64,000 nt of DNA from Candidatus Moraniibacteriota bacterium. Its GTDB lineage: Bacteria > Patescibacteria > Paceibacteria > Moranbacterales > UBA2206. Position 1 is the stretch's first letter. The number at the start of each line of letters is the position of its first letter. The stretch is from the NCBI GenBank assembly GCA_030645735.1, contig JAUSNP010000006.1:1-64000 (forward strand), given 5' to 3'. Positions 41,636-50,638 of the stretch are shown piece by piece. A program made the position numbers and the translations under genes. The notes below the pieces were generated by a model, which ran no database searches, had not been told where the DNA came from, and was given only the letters and a program-made list of their open reading frames with translations.

Positions 41636-44600
41636 CTAGCTCTTCATCTTTTTCATTGAGTTTACAATCAGCTTGGCAATTGCGTCCTGCCGTTGCTTTT
41701 GCTGGGCGGCTTCTCCTGCCGTATAGTTCACTCTCACTTTATAACCCCGGATGGTTTTTTGCTGCTCCATTTTTGGGGTCTGTTTTGAGTCAAGAAACAC
41801 AATCAGCTCTTCTGGCGAGAGATAACGGATTCTCTCATGAGTGCCAGCATCCAGCACCTCAACTGCCAGTTGACGGATTTTGTTCAGCTGAGATTTTTCA
41901 TGCGAAAGAACCAGTACAGTTTCATATCCGGCGGCCAAACATTTTTGGATATTTTCTAATTCATGAGCAGCCGAGGTGGTCACCGAAATCTCACAGGCTA
42001 ATTTTTCATTCTCTTTCCTAAGGGAAACATCCACGATTCCCGTGCCGCCCAAGACGGATAGCTCGACCTCGGCTTTGTATCCACGCTCTTCTGCCAAGCG
42101 TTTGATGAGCTGCTGAAGGTATCTGTGCTGAACCCCGCCCCGCCCAGAAGTAGGTTGATCAGGTATGGTTGATTTTCTTCGGGCATCATCTTTGGGTGAT
42201 TCATTTCGAGGAGATTGTTCAACCGTATTAGGTTGAGCTTCAGACACTCGCTCGACTCTAGACTCTCCATTCTTCTCACCAGCCGGAGGTGGATTTTCCG
42301 CTTCTAGCATTTCGATTACTTGGCTTTTGGGAGTCCCGTATTTCTCCCTGGATCGATTGACTATGGCCAGTCGAGCTTCGGCATTCTCATTTCTTTCCGG
42401 AAGCGGGAAAGTCCTTAGATTGAAATCGTATTCTGCTTGCTCAATGCGTCCTACGGCTTGGCCAATAGCCAAACTCTGAAGATCCTTGGCATCGAAAAAA
42501 GAAAAGCCACCCGCCAGTTTTACGGCGTCATGATCACCCATGCGAAAGCAGATGCGCGTGTACGGATTGGAAAGTACGGAGCTGGCCACATCGCGGTCTT
42601 TGGACTCTAATTGTCGCAACTCTTGATGAGCCAGAACGAGTCCTAGTCCATATTTTCTGGCTCCGGAGAGAATGCCTTCCATGGAAGGGGTAATGAAATT
42701 TTGAAATTCATCGATGTACAAGAAAAAGGGCTGCCGCTTTTCTTGCGAAATTGCTTGGCGGCTCAATGCCAATTGATGAATCTTGGCCACGATGAGGGCA
42801 CCCAGAAGATATGAGTTCTCTTCGCCGATACCGCCGTGAGAAAGTTTGGCCAAGAAAATCTTTTTCTCATTCATGACTTGGCCAAAGTCGATACGGTTTT
42901 GTTTCTGTGAGACCATATACCGGATGAGCTTTGGACGTAGAAAGGTATCCAGGCGGGTCAGAACTGGCCCTTGAGGCTTGCCGGTGAGAAGCGGAAACTC
43001 TTTTTCCCAGTAGTAAACAATCTCCTGGTCACGCACGGTTTTTAAATATTTTCGCCGAAAATCCGGTTCAATCAAAAATCGCCGGAGGGTCATGAGAGTT
43101 CCGCCTTCATTACTTTCCAGCATGGCCAAAATTCCATTGGCCAACACTGAATTCATCTGGTCGCCCCAGCTGGTGGACAGTCGGCGAAAGACCCCGACCA
43201 GATCAGAGGCAAGAAGAGTTTTTTCCGTTTCCGAGTGCGCCCCGAAGATATTGAAACCAATCGGGTACTCTTCATCGGTTGGGTCAAACAACACTACGTC
43301 ATCAAGGCGCTGCGGCGGGATAAAGTCCATGATTTGGTCTATTAAATCGCCGTGGGGGTCAAGGACGGCAATTCCGTGGCCATTCTGAATATCTTGGATG
43401 ATCAGATTAAGCAGCAGTGTGGATTTACCGGTGCCTGATGCGCCGACGACATACATGTGTCGCAATCTCTGCTCAGAACTGAGCGAGACATTCTTGATCC
43501 GGCCATGGTGGGCATTCTCTCCTAAAAGGAGCTGATGATTTTCTGACAGACCCGGAGCGGCCTTGGTCTTTTTGGCGTTGCGTAAAAACTTTGCGCTCCT
43601 GATCGACGAAGACGGGAAATGGACGAAGTTGATCAACTCATCCAGATTGAGAAGTATTCCGCTCCGGTTGGTCAATCGCCCTACCACATTCTGTGCATGA
43701 ATCTCATCGGGATAATCTTTGTTGTGTAGCGGAATGAGGCTATTGCTGCCGGGAGAATTAAATTGAACCAGCGCCCCGCCGAGACTTTTAACGATGGAGT
43801 TGGCTCTTTGCCGTGATGAACTTTTGGCACCGACTCGGACGACTGCCCCATAGAGAGGTTTCTCAATCTTACTTCTGACACTTTTTGCCAGTTCGGGGGC
43901 ATCCGCCAGAAACGGTTTGCCGTTCCAGTCTAGGGCAGCAAATTGCAGACTATCCGCCCACGGACAGCGAGCCGGTAGGAAGATAACTTGAAAAATACCG
44001 ATGTCCGTTTCCTGGCACAGAGACAAGGCACCAATAATTCCAATCAACGGATCGACATCAAATCGGTCAGTACGTTCCAAGGGCAGCATGGATTCTTGAT
44101 CCAAGCCGAAATCAACAACAACTGTCTGGTCATTGCGAGGATCTTCCCAGGGGACGGAGAAGAGCCCCTGCTCTTGGGTAATCACAGCCTCGGGCAGATA
44201 CGCTTCCAGTTGCGTGAGGATTTCTGGGCGGTCGCGTTGGCGAACAGCCAACTGAACCCAAATTTGGTCGGCAGTGCCGATGAGCTCAAAACAGATTGGA
44301 AAACGGGAATAACTCAGTGATTGTAGGAATTGATCGGCCAAACGTTTTTTGCATTCATAGGACGGCGGTAGGACAATTTGCAACTCGCAGATTTCACCTT
44401 CGGGAACATACAGGTCGGGCAGATCTTCCGACTCTTCTTCGTAATAGTTGGCGGTGGATTCTTCTGGATTTGGCGATACGGAATTTCGAAATGCGTCAGC
44501 TATCGAGCTAAGAAAGGTGGGCTTCCGCCCGTCATCTATGACTTGGGCTGGCGGAATATAGTGTCCACGAAATGGTTGGAACGGTGGTTCAGGGGAGACA

Positions 44601-44716
44601 GGATAAGGCCAAGTCAAATACCCTCGGGTCCGGTATTCCCAGTCATAGAAGTTTTTAGTGAGAAGCGCGGCCTGGCTTTGCGATGCCGAGCGATAGGCTA
44701 CCGGTGGATCGGCCAT
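41636..44716 (-). CDS. VirD4/TraG-type DNA-binding ATPase with C-terminal nuclease-like domain
   Basis: 1026 residues. Walker A VVGASGTGKSTLLLNL at ~residue 430, AVLDPHGDLIDQI, Walker B FFLYIDEFQNF at ~665, and LVLAHQELRQL: the coupling-protein/HerA ATPase layout. Residues ~890-1000 (LGGTGIVDVSL, LACEISVTTSAAHELENI) fit a PD-(D/E)xK-like restriction fold. No clear membrane helices; it may rely on the small membrane protein 14 bases upstream. Third gene of the leftward trio. Confidence 0.85.
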   Translation of the reverse strand: MADPPVAYRSASQSQAALLTKNFYDWEYRTRGYLTWPYPVSPEPPFQPFRGHYIPPAQVIDDGRKPTFLSSIADAFRNSVSPNPEESTANYYEEESEDLPDLYVPEGEICELQIVLPPSYECKKRLADQFLQSLSYSRFPICFELIGTADQIWVQLAVRQRDRPEILTQLEAYLPEAVITQEQGLFSVPWEDPRNDQTVVVDFGLDQESMLPLERTDRFDVDPLIGIIGALSLCQETDIGIFQVIFLPARCPWADSLQFAALDWNGKPFLADAPELAKSVRSKIEKPLYGAVVRVGAKSSSRQRANSIVKSLGGALVQFNSPGSNSLIPLHNKDYPDEIHAQNVVGRLTNRSGILLNLDELINFVHFPSSSIRSAKFLRNAKKTKAAPGLSENHQLLLGENAHHGRIKNVSLSSEQRLRHMYVVGASGTGKSTLLLNLIIQDIQNGHGIAVLDPHGDLIDQIMDFIPPQRLDDVVLFDPTDEEYPIGFNIFGAHSETEKTLLASDLVGVFRRLSTSWGDQMNSVLANGILAMLESNEGGTLMTLRRFLIEPDFRRKYLKTVRDQEIVYYWEKEFPLLTGKPQGPVLTRLDTFLRPKLIRYMVSQKQNRIDFGQVMNEKKIFLAKLSHGGIGEENSYLLGALIVAKIHQLALSRQAISQEKRQPFFLYIDEFQNFITPSMEGILSGARKYGLGLVLAHQELRQLESKDRDVASSVLSNPYTRICFRMGDHDAVKLAGGFSFFDAKDLQSLAIGQAVGRIEQAEYDFNLRTFPLPERNENAEARLAIVNRSREKYGTPKSQVIEMLEAENPPPAGEKNGESRVERVSEAQPNTVEQSPRNESPKDDARRKSTIPDQPTSGRGGVQHRYLQQLIKRLAEERGYKAEVELSVLGGTGIVDVSLRKENEKLACEISVTTSAAHELENIQKCLAAGYETVLVLSHEKSQLNKIRQLAVEVLDAGTHERIRYLSPEELIVFLDSKQTPKMEQQKTIRGYKVRVNYTAGEAAQQKQRQDAIAKLIVNSMKKMKS

Positions 44717-44729
44717 GCTTCACCGACAG

Positions 44730-45227
44730 TTATAGGTTGAAGAAATTACGCATCACTGGCTTCCGATCAGTTTCTGAGAGGACTTTGAGTCCATTGGTCT
44801 TGGTCATGCCATCCACCACTTCCAACACGGCGCTATGAACCAGGGACTGATACATGCTGGCGGTATCAACGGTGTAATACGTGGTGGTACGGAACCATTT
44901 TTCCATCAAAGATCCAAGAATCGGAATCCACAGTATGAGTGACCAGAAAAACGAAGGCATTTCTCCCAGCCACCAGGAAATGAAGAAGCCATTGCCAAAA
45001 GGAGCGCCACAAATATCAAAGGTCAGTCTCTTTCTGCGAACACGTAGATATTCCCGTTTTGCAGAAAAGATGCCCCCTTCCTTCCAATCTACACGGGAAA
45101 ACTTGGCCTCGGGGATTAGTTTTGTTTTTAGAGCATTTTGCACATCGTCATAAAATTCTTTCGGCGAAGCAGTCAGGCCTTCGACAAAAGTGCTCCAGTG
45201 GGAAATTACCATGGGGGCTTTGGGCAT
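44730..45227 (-). CDS. Small membrane protein between two ATPases
   Basis: 165 residues from ATG 45227 (AAGGAGAATATCC upstream). A soluble basic N-terminal half (YDDVQNALKTKLIPEAKFSR, REYLRVRRKRLTFDICGAP), then a hydrophobic helix at ~95-115 (FFWSLILWIPILGSLMEKW), and a helical C-terminus. No family recognised. Position suggests a membrane anchor for the coupling-type ATPases. Confidence 0.78.
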   Translation of the reverse strand: MPKAPMVISHWSTFVEGLTASPKEFYDDVQNALKTKLIPEAKFSRVDWKEGGIFSAKREYLRVRRKRLTFDICGAPFGNGFFISWWLGEMPSFFWSLILWIPILGSLMEKWFRTTTYYTVDTASMYQSLVHSAVLEVVDGMTKTNGLKVLSETDRKPVMRNFFNL

Positions 45228-45326
45228 GGATATTCTCCTTAGCAGAATTTGAAGCCAAAAACGCACAAAATAGAGTTGGATAGTTACCGATTACCAGCGA
45301 CATTTCAATGACAAAAAGCTGAGACA

Positions 45327-46502
45327 CTAATTTTCTTGGCTACCACAAGGTGATATTGTTACGGCGCTGAATGGGAGGGATGGTTTGCCGTCGATCATTA
45401 ACTTCAGGTAGATATGATAATTAGGTAGGCGCATGAGGTCATGAGAGGTAAATATTCCCTGAAATTCTTTTTCAAGGAAGGTGGCATCTCTGCCACCCAA
45501 GCGAAAGCAGATGAGTGTTCCGGCGTTTCCAATTACGGCATTCCGGATTTTGACATCCAGCTGGTCAAGGTATTGGTGCGCGAGAATGAGGCCAACGTGA
45601 TACTTTCTGAGTTCTGAAGCCATGTTGACGAGAGAAAGCGTAGTAAACGATTGGAACTCATCGGCATAGAGAGCAAAGTCCCGCCTCTCCTGTTCAGGGC
45701 TATCCGCACGGCTGAAGGCGGCCAGTCCAACCGAAGTCATGAGGAGTCCACCAAGAAGCAAGGAAGCATCTTCACCTAATTTACCCTTGGCCAAGTTGAC
45801 CAGCAGAACTTGGCCGTTATCCATAATCCGACGCAAGCTGAGGGCTTGTTTCGGTTCAGTGAGGACTTGCTTGAGAACCGGATTGGCCAGAAAAGCCCCA
45901 ATCTTATTTTGAATTGGCGCAATAGCGTCAGCGCGCATCCGGTAAGAATACTTTTCGTACTCTTGGAGCCAGAAAGATTTTACCAGCTCATTCTCAACCC
46001 ACTTCAGGGCTTTGTGCCGGTAAGTGGGACTATTGAACAGTTGAAGAATATCGGCGAGAGTGGCATGAGGTTGATCAAGGAGGGTCAGGAGACAATTTCG
46101 AAAGATGTGTTCCATTCGCACTCCCCAAGCATCACCCCATTGTTTTTTGAAGACCTCAAGGATGCCTGAGGCTAATAATGGGCGGCGCTTGGGTGAAACA
46201 TGGCGAATAGGATTGTATCCAATTCCCAGGGTGTTTTCCGCGACATCCCAATAGATCACGCTTGGGTTATTTTTAACTGCCGCATAGATTTTTTGCGATG
46301 AGTCACCGTGAGGGTCGAAAAAAACCAGACCTCTTTGGCTAGAGATGTCTTGAAGGATGAGGTTTTCGAGGAGAGTGGACTTTCCCGTGCCGGTTTTGCC
46401 GATTATGTAAATATGGGATAATCTATCTTTGCTTTTGATGTAGAATTGGAGCTCAGATCCTCGAAAATTGGTTATTCCGATGAGGTATGTTTGTTTTTTC
46501 AT
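45327..46502 (-). CDS. VirD4/HerA-type ATPase, short
   Basis: 391 residues. IIGKTGTGKSTLLENLILQD (Walker A, residue ~34), LVFFDPHGDSSQKI, RRDFALYADEFQSF (Walker B) and LILAHQYLDQL mirror the larger ATPase downstream, but it lacks the N- and C-terminal additions. First gene of the leftward trio with 44730 and 41636. Two related ATPases in one operon is unusual; hetero-oligomer assembly is an inference. Confidence 0.87.
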   Translation of the reverse strand: MKKQTYLIGITNFRGSELQFYIKSKDRLSHIYIIGKTGTGKSTLLENLILQDISSQRGLVFFDPHGDSSQKIYAAVKNNPSVIYWDVAENTLGIGYNPIRHVSPKRRPLLASGILEVFKKQWGDAWGVRMEHIFRNCLLTLLDQPHATLADILQLFNSPTYRHKALKWVENELVKSFWLQEYEKYSYRMRADAIAPIQNKIGAFLANPVLKQVLTEPKQALSLRRIMDNGQVLLVNLAKGKLGEDASLLLGGLLMTSVGLAAFSRADSPEQERRDFALYADEFQSFTTLSLVNMASELRKYHVGLILAHQYLDQLDVKIRNAVIGNAGTLICFRLGGRDATFLEKEFQGIFTSHDLMRLPNYHIYLKLMIDGKPSLPFSAVTISPCGSQEN

Positions 46503-46566
46503 GCCATTTAATGATAGGAGGACTAGCGTAAGCGTTAAAGGCTGTGAGTTTTGAATGCAAACCTAA

Positions 46567-46680
46567 TTTTTATTGGGTAATATACAAAAAGAGTGCGAGT
46601 GGCGATTTAACAATCCAAAACCTGATGAGCAATTAAAGCTCTTAAAACAGCTAGTTAAAAAATATGGGCTAGTTATCTAG
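46567..46680 (+). pseudogene. Remnant of a transposase C-terminus (IS1595-like)
   Basis: In-frame stretch reading NIQKECEWRFNNPKPDEQ then LKLLKQLVKKYGLVI and stop. The ECEWRFN block is typical of the end of IS1595-family DDE transposases. No start or upstream catalytic region remains. It marks old insertion activity at the island's right part. Confidence 0.55.
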
Positions 46681-46983
46681 GACAGTCCCAAGAACATTAT
46701 TCAATAAAAGCTGAGTTATTGAGAAAGTCGCGATTTACTAAGCATTCCCATATTGTGTTAACTAGCCGATATTACGGGGCATAACTCTAGCGTCAAACTT
46801 TGCGCAAATATTTGCCGAACTGTGAAGTTCTTAATAAGTATCGAATACTGAATGCGCCACCAGAGGACATTACGTAAATATTATCGTCATCGTCCACAAC
46901 GTTACGCATACACACAGTCGTCAATAGAGTGACGGAAACTTGCCGATGGAAACATATTACAAACCTATACCAAAATTATCCTA
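46681..46983. other. Non-coding spacer
   Basis: About 300 bases without a supportable gene; composition shifts from GC-richer island DNA to AT-rich DNA. No clear promoter or repeat recognised. Confidence 0.5.
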
Positions 46984-47937
46984 ATGAAATCTCAAGCGGA
47001 ACAACTATTAAGTACATCTGTTAAGACTTCAGATGGCCCAGGAATAAGCATTACAACTGCGGCAATCCTGTCAATTGTAATGCCTATTCTTATGCTTACC
47101 ATCAGTTTACACATAAAAGACACGAAAAGATTTATTTCATACTCAACAAGCTTCAGCAAAAACGACAACACCAATATTACCATAAAGAACGAGTCTAAAT
47201 ATTTTATTGATAAAATCGTACTCTCAATTGATTCTAATGGGATTTATCCTGTATCAATAGAAGACTCTAATGGCATAAATTTGATGGCAAAAGCCACATT
47301 GATTGGGAATGTCCCAGATCATGGCAGTGTCAATTCTACAAACAATTTCGCACTCAAAATTGAAAATTTAGCCGGTCATGCTATAATTTCAGTAGGATTA
47401 ATTTTTCCAGAAAAGCATGTTAAAATCACTCCCGTAAATTCATTTCCAGAAAACATCCATATTGTAGAAAATACAAATAACACATACTTATATAATTGGT
47501 ATTACTGGTTACCTTACTCAATCATACTGTTGATCTTTGTATATCGTGTTGAGAAATATAGAAAAATAAGAAGAAATGCTATAATATTAGACAAATGTAT
47601 ATATTTGATAAACAGAGAATTCCACAACAACACGGAAGATTTTCTAAAGTATACATACGATGATTTATGTAAAAGAATAAAACATATCAACAGTGCAATC
47701 GCATCTGCCCCAAATGAGCTAATTGATTTCAATGATTTTGGATTAAAGAATAGATATATTGTTGGAGACGAAAAAGAATACATTATATTCGCTCCAAAAA
47801 CATTAATGGGTCTTCCAACCTTCAGATATCGTTTTGGAAACAGAGAAAGAGTGCTATTATACATAGAGTTCACAAAAAACAATGACCGCCACGAAATATG
47901 CAAGATGGAATATCATCCAATTAACGATTTTTTCTAA
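46984..47937 (+). CDS. Hypothetical membrane protein
   Basis: 317 residues, AT-rich. Hydrophobic helix at ~22-42 (TTAAILSIVMPILMLTISLH), a beta-rich extracytoplasmic-like domain ~50-165, a second helix at ~180-198 (WLPYSIILLIFVYRV) and a cytoplasmic-like C-terminal domain ~200-317. No family recognised. First of three co-directional genes (gaps of 9 and 30 bases). Confidence 0.68.
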   Translation: MKSQAEQLLSTSVKTSDGPGISITTAAILSIVMPILMLTISLHIKDTKRFISYSTSFSKNDNTNITIKNESKYFIDKIVLSIDSNGIYPVSIEDSNGINLMAKATLIGNVPDHGSVNSTNNFALKIENLAGHAIISVGLIFPEKHVKITPVNSFPENIHIVENTNNTYLYNWYYWLPYSIILLIFVYRVEKYRKIRRNAIILDKCIYLINREFHNNTEDFLKYTYDDLCKRIKHINSAIASAPNELIDFNDFGLKNRYIVGDEKEYIIFAPKTLMGLPTFRYRFGNRERVLLYIEFTKNNDRHEICKMEYHPINDFF

Positions 47938-47946
47938 TAACTAAAG

Positions 47947-48594
47947 ATGAAATACCAAAAAAGAAAAATTAAGAATATCGGCTTATTTAATCGTATAGGG
48001 ATTAAAGGGAATAAACTTCCGTCTGAAAAGCTGCAACAAATCTATCAATTGTTGCTAAGCAAGGGCTTTAGAGAAACAAGATGGCAGTTTATTTACGAGG
48101 GACAACTGGCGGGACTGGTAAAACCCTACTCATGTGGAAAAAACGAAATCCATGTTAGGTTTTACGATGACAGAATATTCGCTGAGTTTGAAATTGGAAG
48201 AGCATATATACAACATTTTCTTGGCCCACGCCTCAATGCAAATGGTTATTTATTCTCTTTGCTAGTGAACCATTTTAGCGAATTGAATGACATCAAGTGG
48301 TTGGAAGAGTTATTTTCCACGGAAAACCAGACTATTGATGAATTGTCTATGCGAATTTGGGACGTCAACAAAACTGAAGACCCTTTTTTATACAAGAGAC
48401 AACAAGAAAATATACTACGCGCTAGTACTCTGTTTGTATTATCAAATTTTTTTATTGGTTGGAAATGGGCTTACAGCATCATTGTCATTGGAATATCAAT
48501 ATATGTATTCAAGTTTTCAATAGAGTATCTTGTCTTACTTCCCTTGATGGCTATTCTATTAACTCCTTTTCTGCCACACAAAGGTAAGCCATGA
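47947..48594 (+). CDS. Hypothetical protein with C-terminal membrane helices
   Basis: 215 residues. A soluble N-terminal domain (~1-155) with FRETRWQFIYEGQLAGLVK and IHVRFYDDRIFAEFEIGRAY, which has an alternating strand pattern; two hydrophobic helices near the end (~160-180, ~185-205). No family recognised. Middle gene of the trio. Confidence 0.65.
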   Translation: MKYQKRKIKNIGLFNRIGIKGNKLPSEKLQQIYQLLLSKGFRETRWQFIYEGQLAGLVKPYSCGKNEIHVRFYDDRIFAEFEIGRAYIQHFLGPRLNANGYLFSLLVNHFSELNDIKWLEELFSTENQTIDELSMRIWDVNKTEDPFLYKRQQENILRASTLFVLSNFFIGWKWAYSIIVIGISIYVFKFSIEYLVLLPLMAILLTPFLPHKGKP

Positions 48595-48624
48595 AACACA
48601 ATATAAATATAGACAATAACTCAA

Positions 48625-49278
48625 ATGGACTATAAGTCGATTGAATCTTTTTTTAACTTTGACACCATATATGTATTATTAAATCTCCCGCCCCTTCAGT
48701 TTTATTGCGTACTATTCGCCCTTATGTTTTTTAATTCGTTAGTTATGGTTCCACCTAGTGAATATATATGTATTGCCGCCGGAATACTCTTGTCAACCAA
48801 AGGCGATTACAACCTAAACTTAATCATTATAATTGCAACTTTATCAAATTTGCTTGGGACTTTACCGTGGTATTTTCTAGGTAAACGCCATAAAACACGC
48901 AACAAATCGCTAACTAAAAAAACATTTTCGAAATGGCTTATCATAAATAAAATTATAAATATTTACACAAAAGATTTACAGCACATTGAGAGATTATATG
49001 AAACCAACGGTTTTTTGCTAGTCTCCATCCTTAGAAATGTCCCAGTCATTAGATCAATTTGCTCATATCCTGCCGGCAGGATTGGTATGGATTTTACTAG
49101 ATTTGTCACTTATTCTTTTGTAGGTATTTTGGCATGGGTAACCATTTGGTCTTGTGCTGGTAAATTTATAGGATACACAATCATCAATTACAATATGTAT
49201 ATTTCGTTATCATTTGGTGTAATATCATTTTTAATTTTAAAATTAACGATCAATCTATTAAGGAATAAAGCAATTTAA
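48625..49278 (+). CDS. DedA-family membrane protein
   Basis: 217 residues, about five membrane helices. PPSEYICIAAGILLS near residue 44 and FLLVSILRNVPVIRSICSYP, AGRIGMDFTRFVTYSFVG at ~130-165 match DedA/VTT proteins (re-entrant loop with Glu and the Arg-x-Pro helix). Possible lipid or polyprenyl phosphate flipping. Last gene of the trio. Confidence 0.78.
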   Translation: MDYKSIESFFNFDTIYVLLNLPPLQFYCVLFALMFFNSLVMVPPSEYICIAAGILLSTKGDYNLNLIIIIATLSNLLGTLPWYFLGKRHKTRNKSLTKKTFSKWLIINKIINIYTKDLQHIERLYETNGFLLVSILRNVPVIRSICSYPAGRIGMDFTRFVTYSFVGILAWVTIWSCAGKFIGYTIINYNMYISLSFGVISFLILKLTINLLRNKAI

Positions 49279-49835
49279 AAGTCTACAAAACCACCGTGAT
49301 TTAAAACAGTTAATGAAATATTGAAGAAGAATCGTCTTTCAAGAGAATTGAATAAATTTGTTTAGCTTCTTTGGCGGTGCATTTTCTCTTTCGGTAAAGA
49401 ATTGCCCCTTTCTTTCGATTTGTTGTTCGACAAGGGCACCTGTCAAGGTGGTGTATATTGTGCAGCTAGCAACCCCCAAACAAACGCCTAGTTAAGACGT
49501 TCGTTCGTTTGTTTTAGATGCCCCATAAATACATACCTTAGACATACAATTCCCTCAAGCCTCTCAGGCTTCCATCGACTATCTAAATTCCCTATACTTC
49601 ATTCCTATATTTAGTGTAAAATCAATCTATTGTTTCTCGCATCGGCTTACCGAACTGGTCGAAGTAAGCCATCTAAAATCTAACTTTGCCGTCATCGATA
49701 GATCCCTTGCGTGCTTTGTTCATAAGATTTCATTTGAAAAGCTAGTGATGCGAACGAATATCGATAGACATGGCAACATTGACTTTATTGCTCAAAAAGC
49801 TATGCTTAAGTGATTAATAGAATAATTAAATAGTT
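49279..49835. other. Spacer holding repeat R2
   Basis: About 560 bases without a supportable full gene. Contains repeat R2 (49310-49465) and then AT-rich DNA with no recognised signal. Confidence 0.6.
49310..49465 (-). repeat. Repeat R2, copy 1, with a start-less open frame
   Basis: Minus-strand frame of 51 codons without ATG reading CPCRTTNRKKGAILYRKRK then CTAKEAKQIYSILLKDD. The copy at 57 kb keeps the same frame with mostly conservative changes, which implies past or present coding. Confidence 0.65.
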
Positions 49836-50534
49836 ATGCAAAAAAAAGTTTTGAATGCAGTTATTTTCTCAGCAGTTGTCCTGTCTGCCAGTGTTGGTTT
49901 TTTTATATTGATAAACATAAAAGGTCCACAAGATCCAAATATAAATCATAAACAAGAACAAACAGAACATGTACAGGAAAGACCTGAGGATATTTTTGTT
50001 CGCAATGTTGATATTTCAAGATGGACGACATACAAAAACGAAGAACAAGGAATTGAGTTTAAGTATCCCGAGAAATTGTTTGATTTAAAAATAGATGGTG
50101 ATGATCATTCTGGTTCTATGGAGTTGGTTAATATAAATAATTCTAGAATTTGGCTTACTCAAAAAGGATTTTCAGTAAATGACACTGAACATAGGATTAT
50201 TATAAATATCAACTCCCTTAAAACTATCAAAGAATATTATGTGGAAAAAGATGGCAAATGCAACTCCGTATCGGTATCAAATATTAAAGGAAAGATATGT
50301 GGATACGAAAGCGGTTCTAAATACGAGGAAGATATTTTTAAAGATTCTATGAATCGTTATTTATCACTAATCAATGACGGTGTGTGTAATGGACAATTTA
50401 CAGTTTTTACAAATGAAATAAGAATAAAAAATGCTGGTGATTTTACTAGTAGTATCAATGTCGGTTGTAACGATGATTTTGTAATGGAAAAAATTTATCA
50501 GGCTATATATAAATCTATCCATTTTTCTAAATAG
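49836..50534 (+). CDS. Membrane-anchored hypothetical protein
   Basis: 232 residues. N-terminal anchor or signal LNAVIFSAVVLSASVGFFIL, then a Glu/Gln-rich linker and an extracytoplasmic domain (YKNEEQGIEFKYPEKLFDLK) with a pattern common in CPR exported proteins of the PsbP/DUF-like type. Four Cys (CNSVS, GKICGY, GVCNGQ, GCNDD) may form disulfides. Backbone-like codon use. Confidence 0.7.
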   Translation: MQKKVLNAVIFSAVVLSASVGFFILINIKGPQDPNINHKQEQTEHVQERPEDIFVRNVDISRWTTYKNEEQGIEFKYPEKLFDLKIDGDDHSGSMELVNINNSRIWLTQKGFSVNDTEHRIIININSLKTIKEYYVEKDGKCNSVSVSNIKGKICGYESGSKYEEDIFKDSMNRYLSLINDGVCNGQFTVFTNEIRIKNAGDFTSSINVGCNDDFVMEKIYQAIYKSIHFSK

Positions 50535-50638
50535 AACCTTATTTAGTTAACTAGTTTATATTTAATAATAATACATTTGCAGATTCACAAAACTGTGAGT
50601 CTATTTTTGAGGTTCTCTGACAAGAGGAGGATTTAATT

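Noticed and set aside
41557..42021. Rightward open frame of 154 codons.
   Set aside because: It is antisense to the end of the large ATPase and has no ribosome site or recognisable protein pattern.
46741..46860. Integron attC-like wording (GTTAACTAGCC, ATAACTCTAGCG).
   Set aside because: No paired R/L boxes or integrase; similarity is too short.
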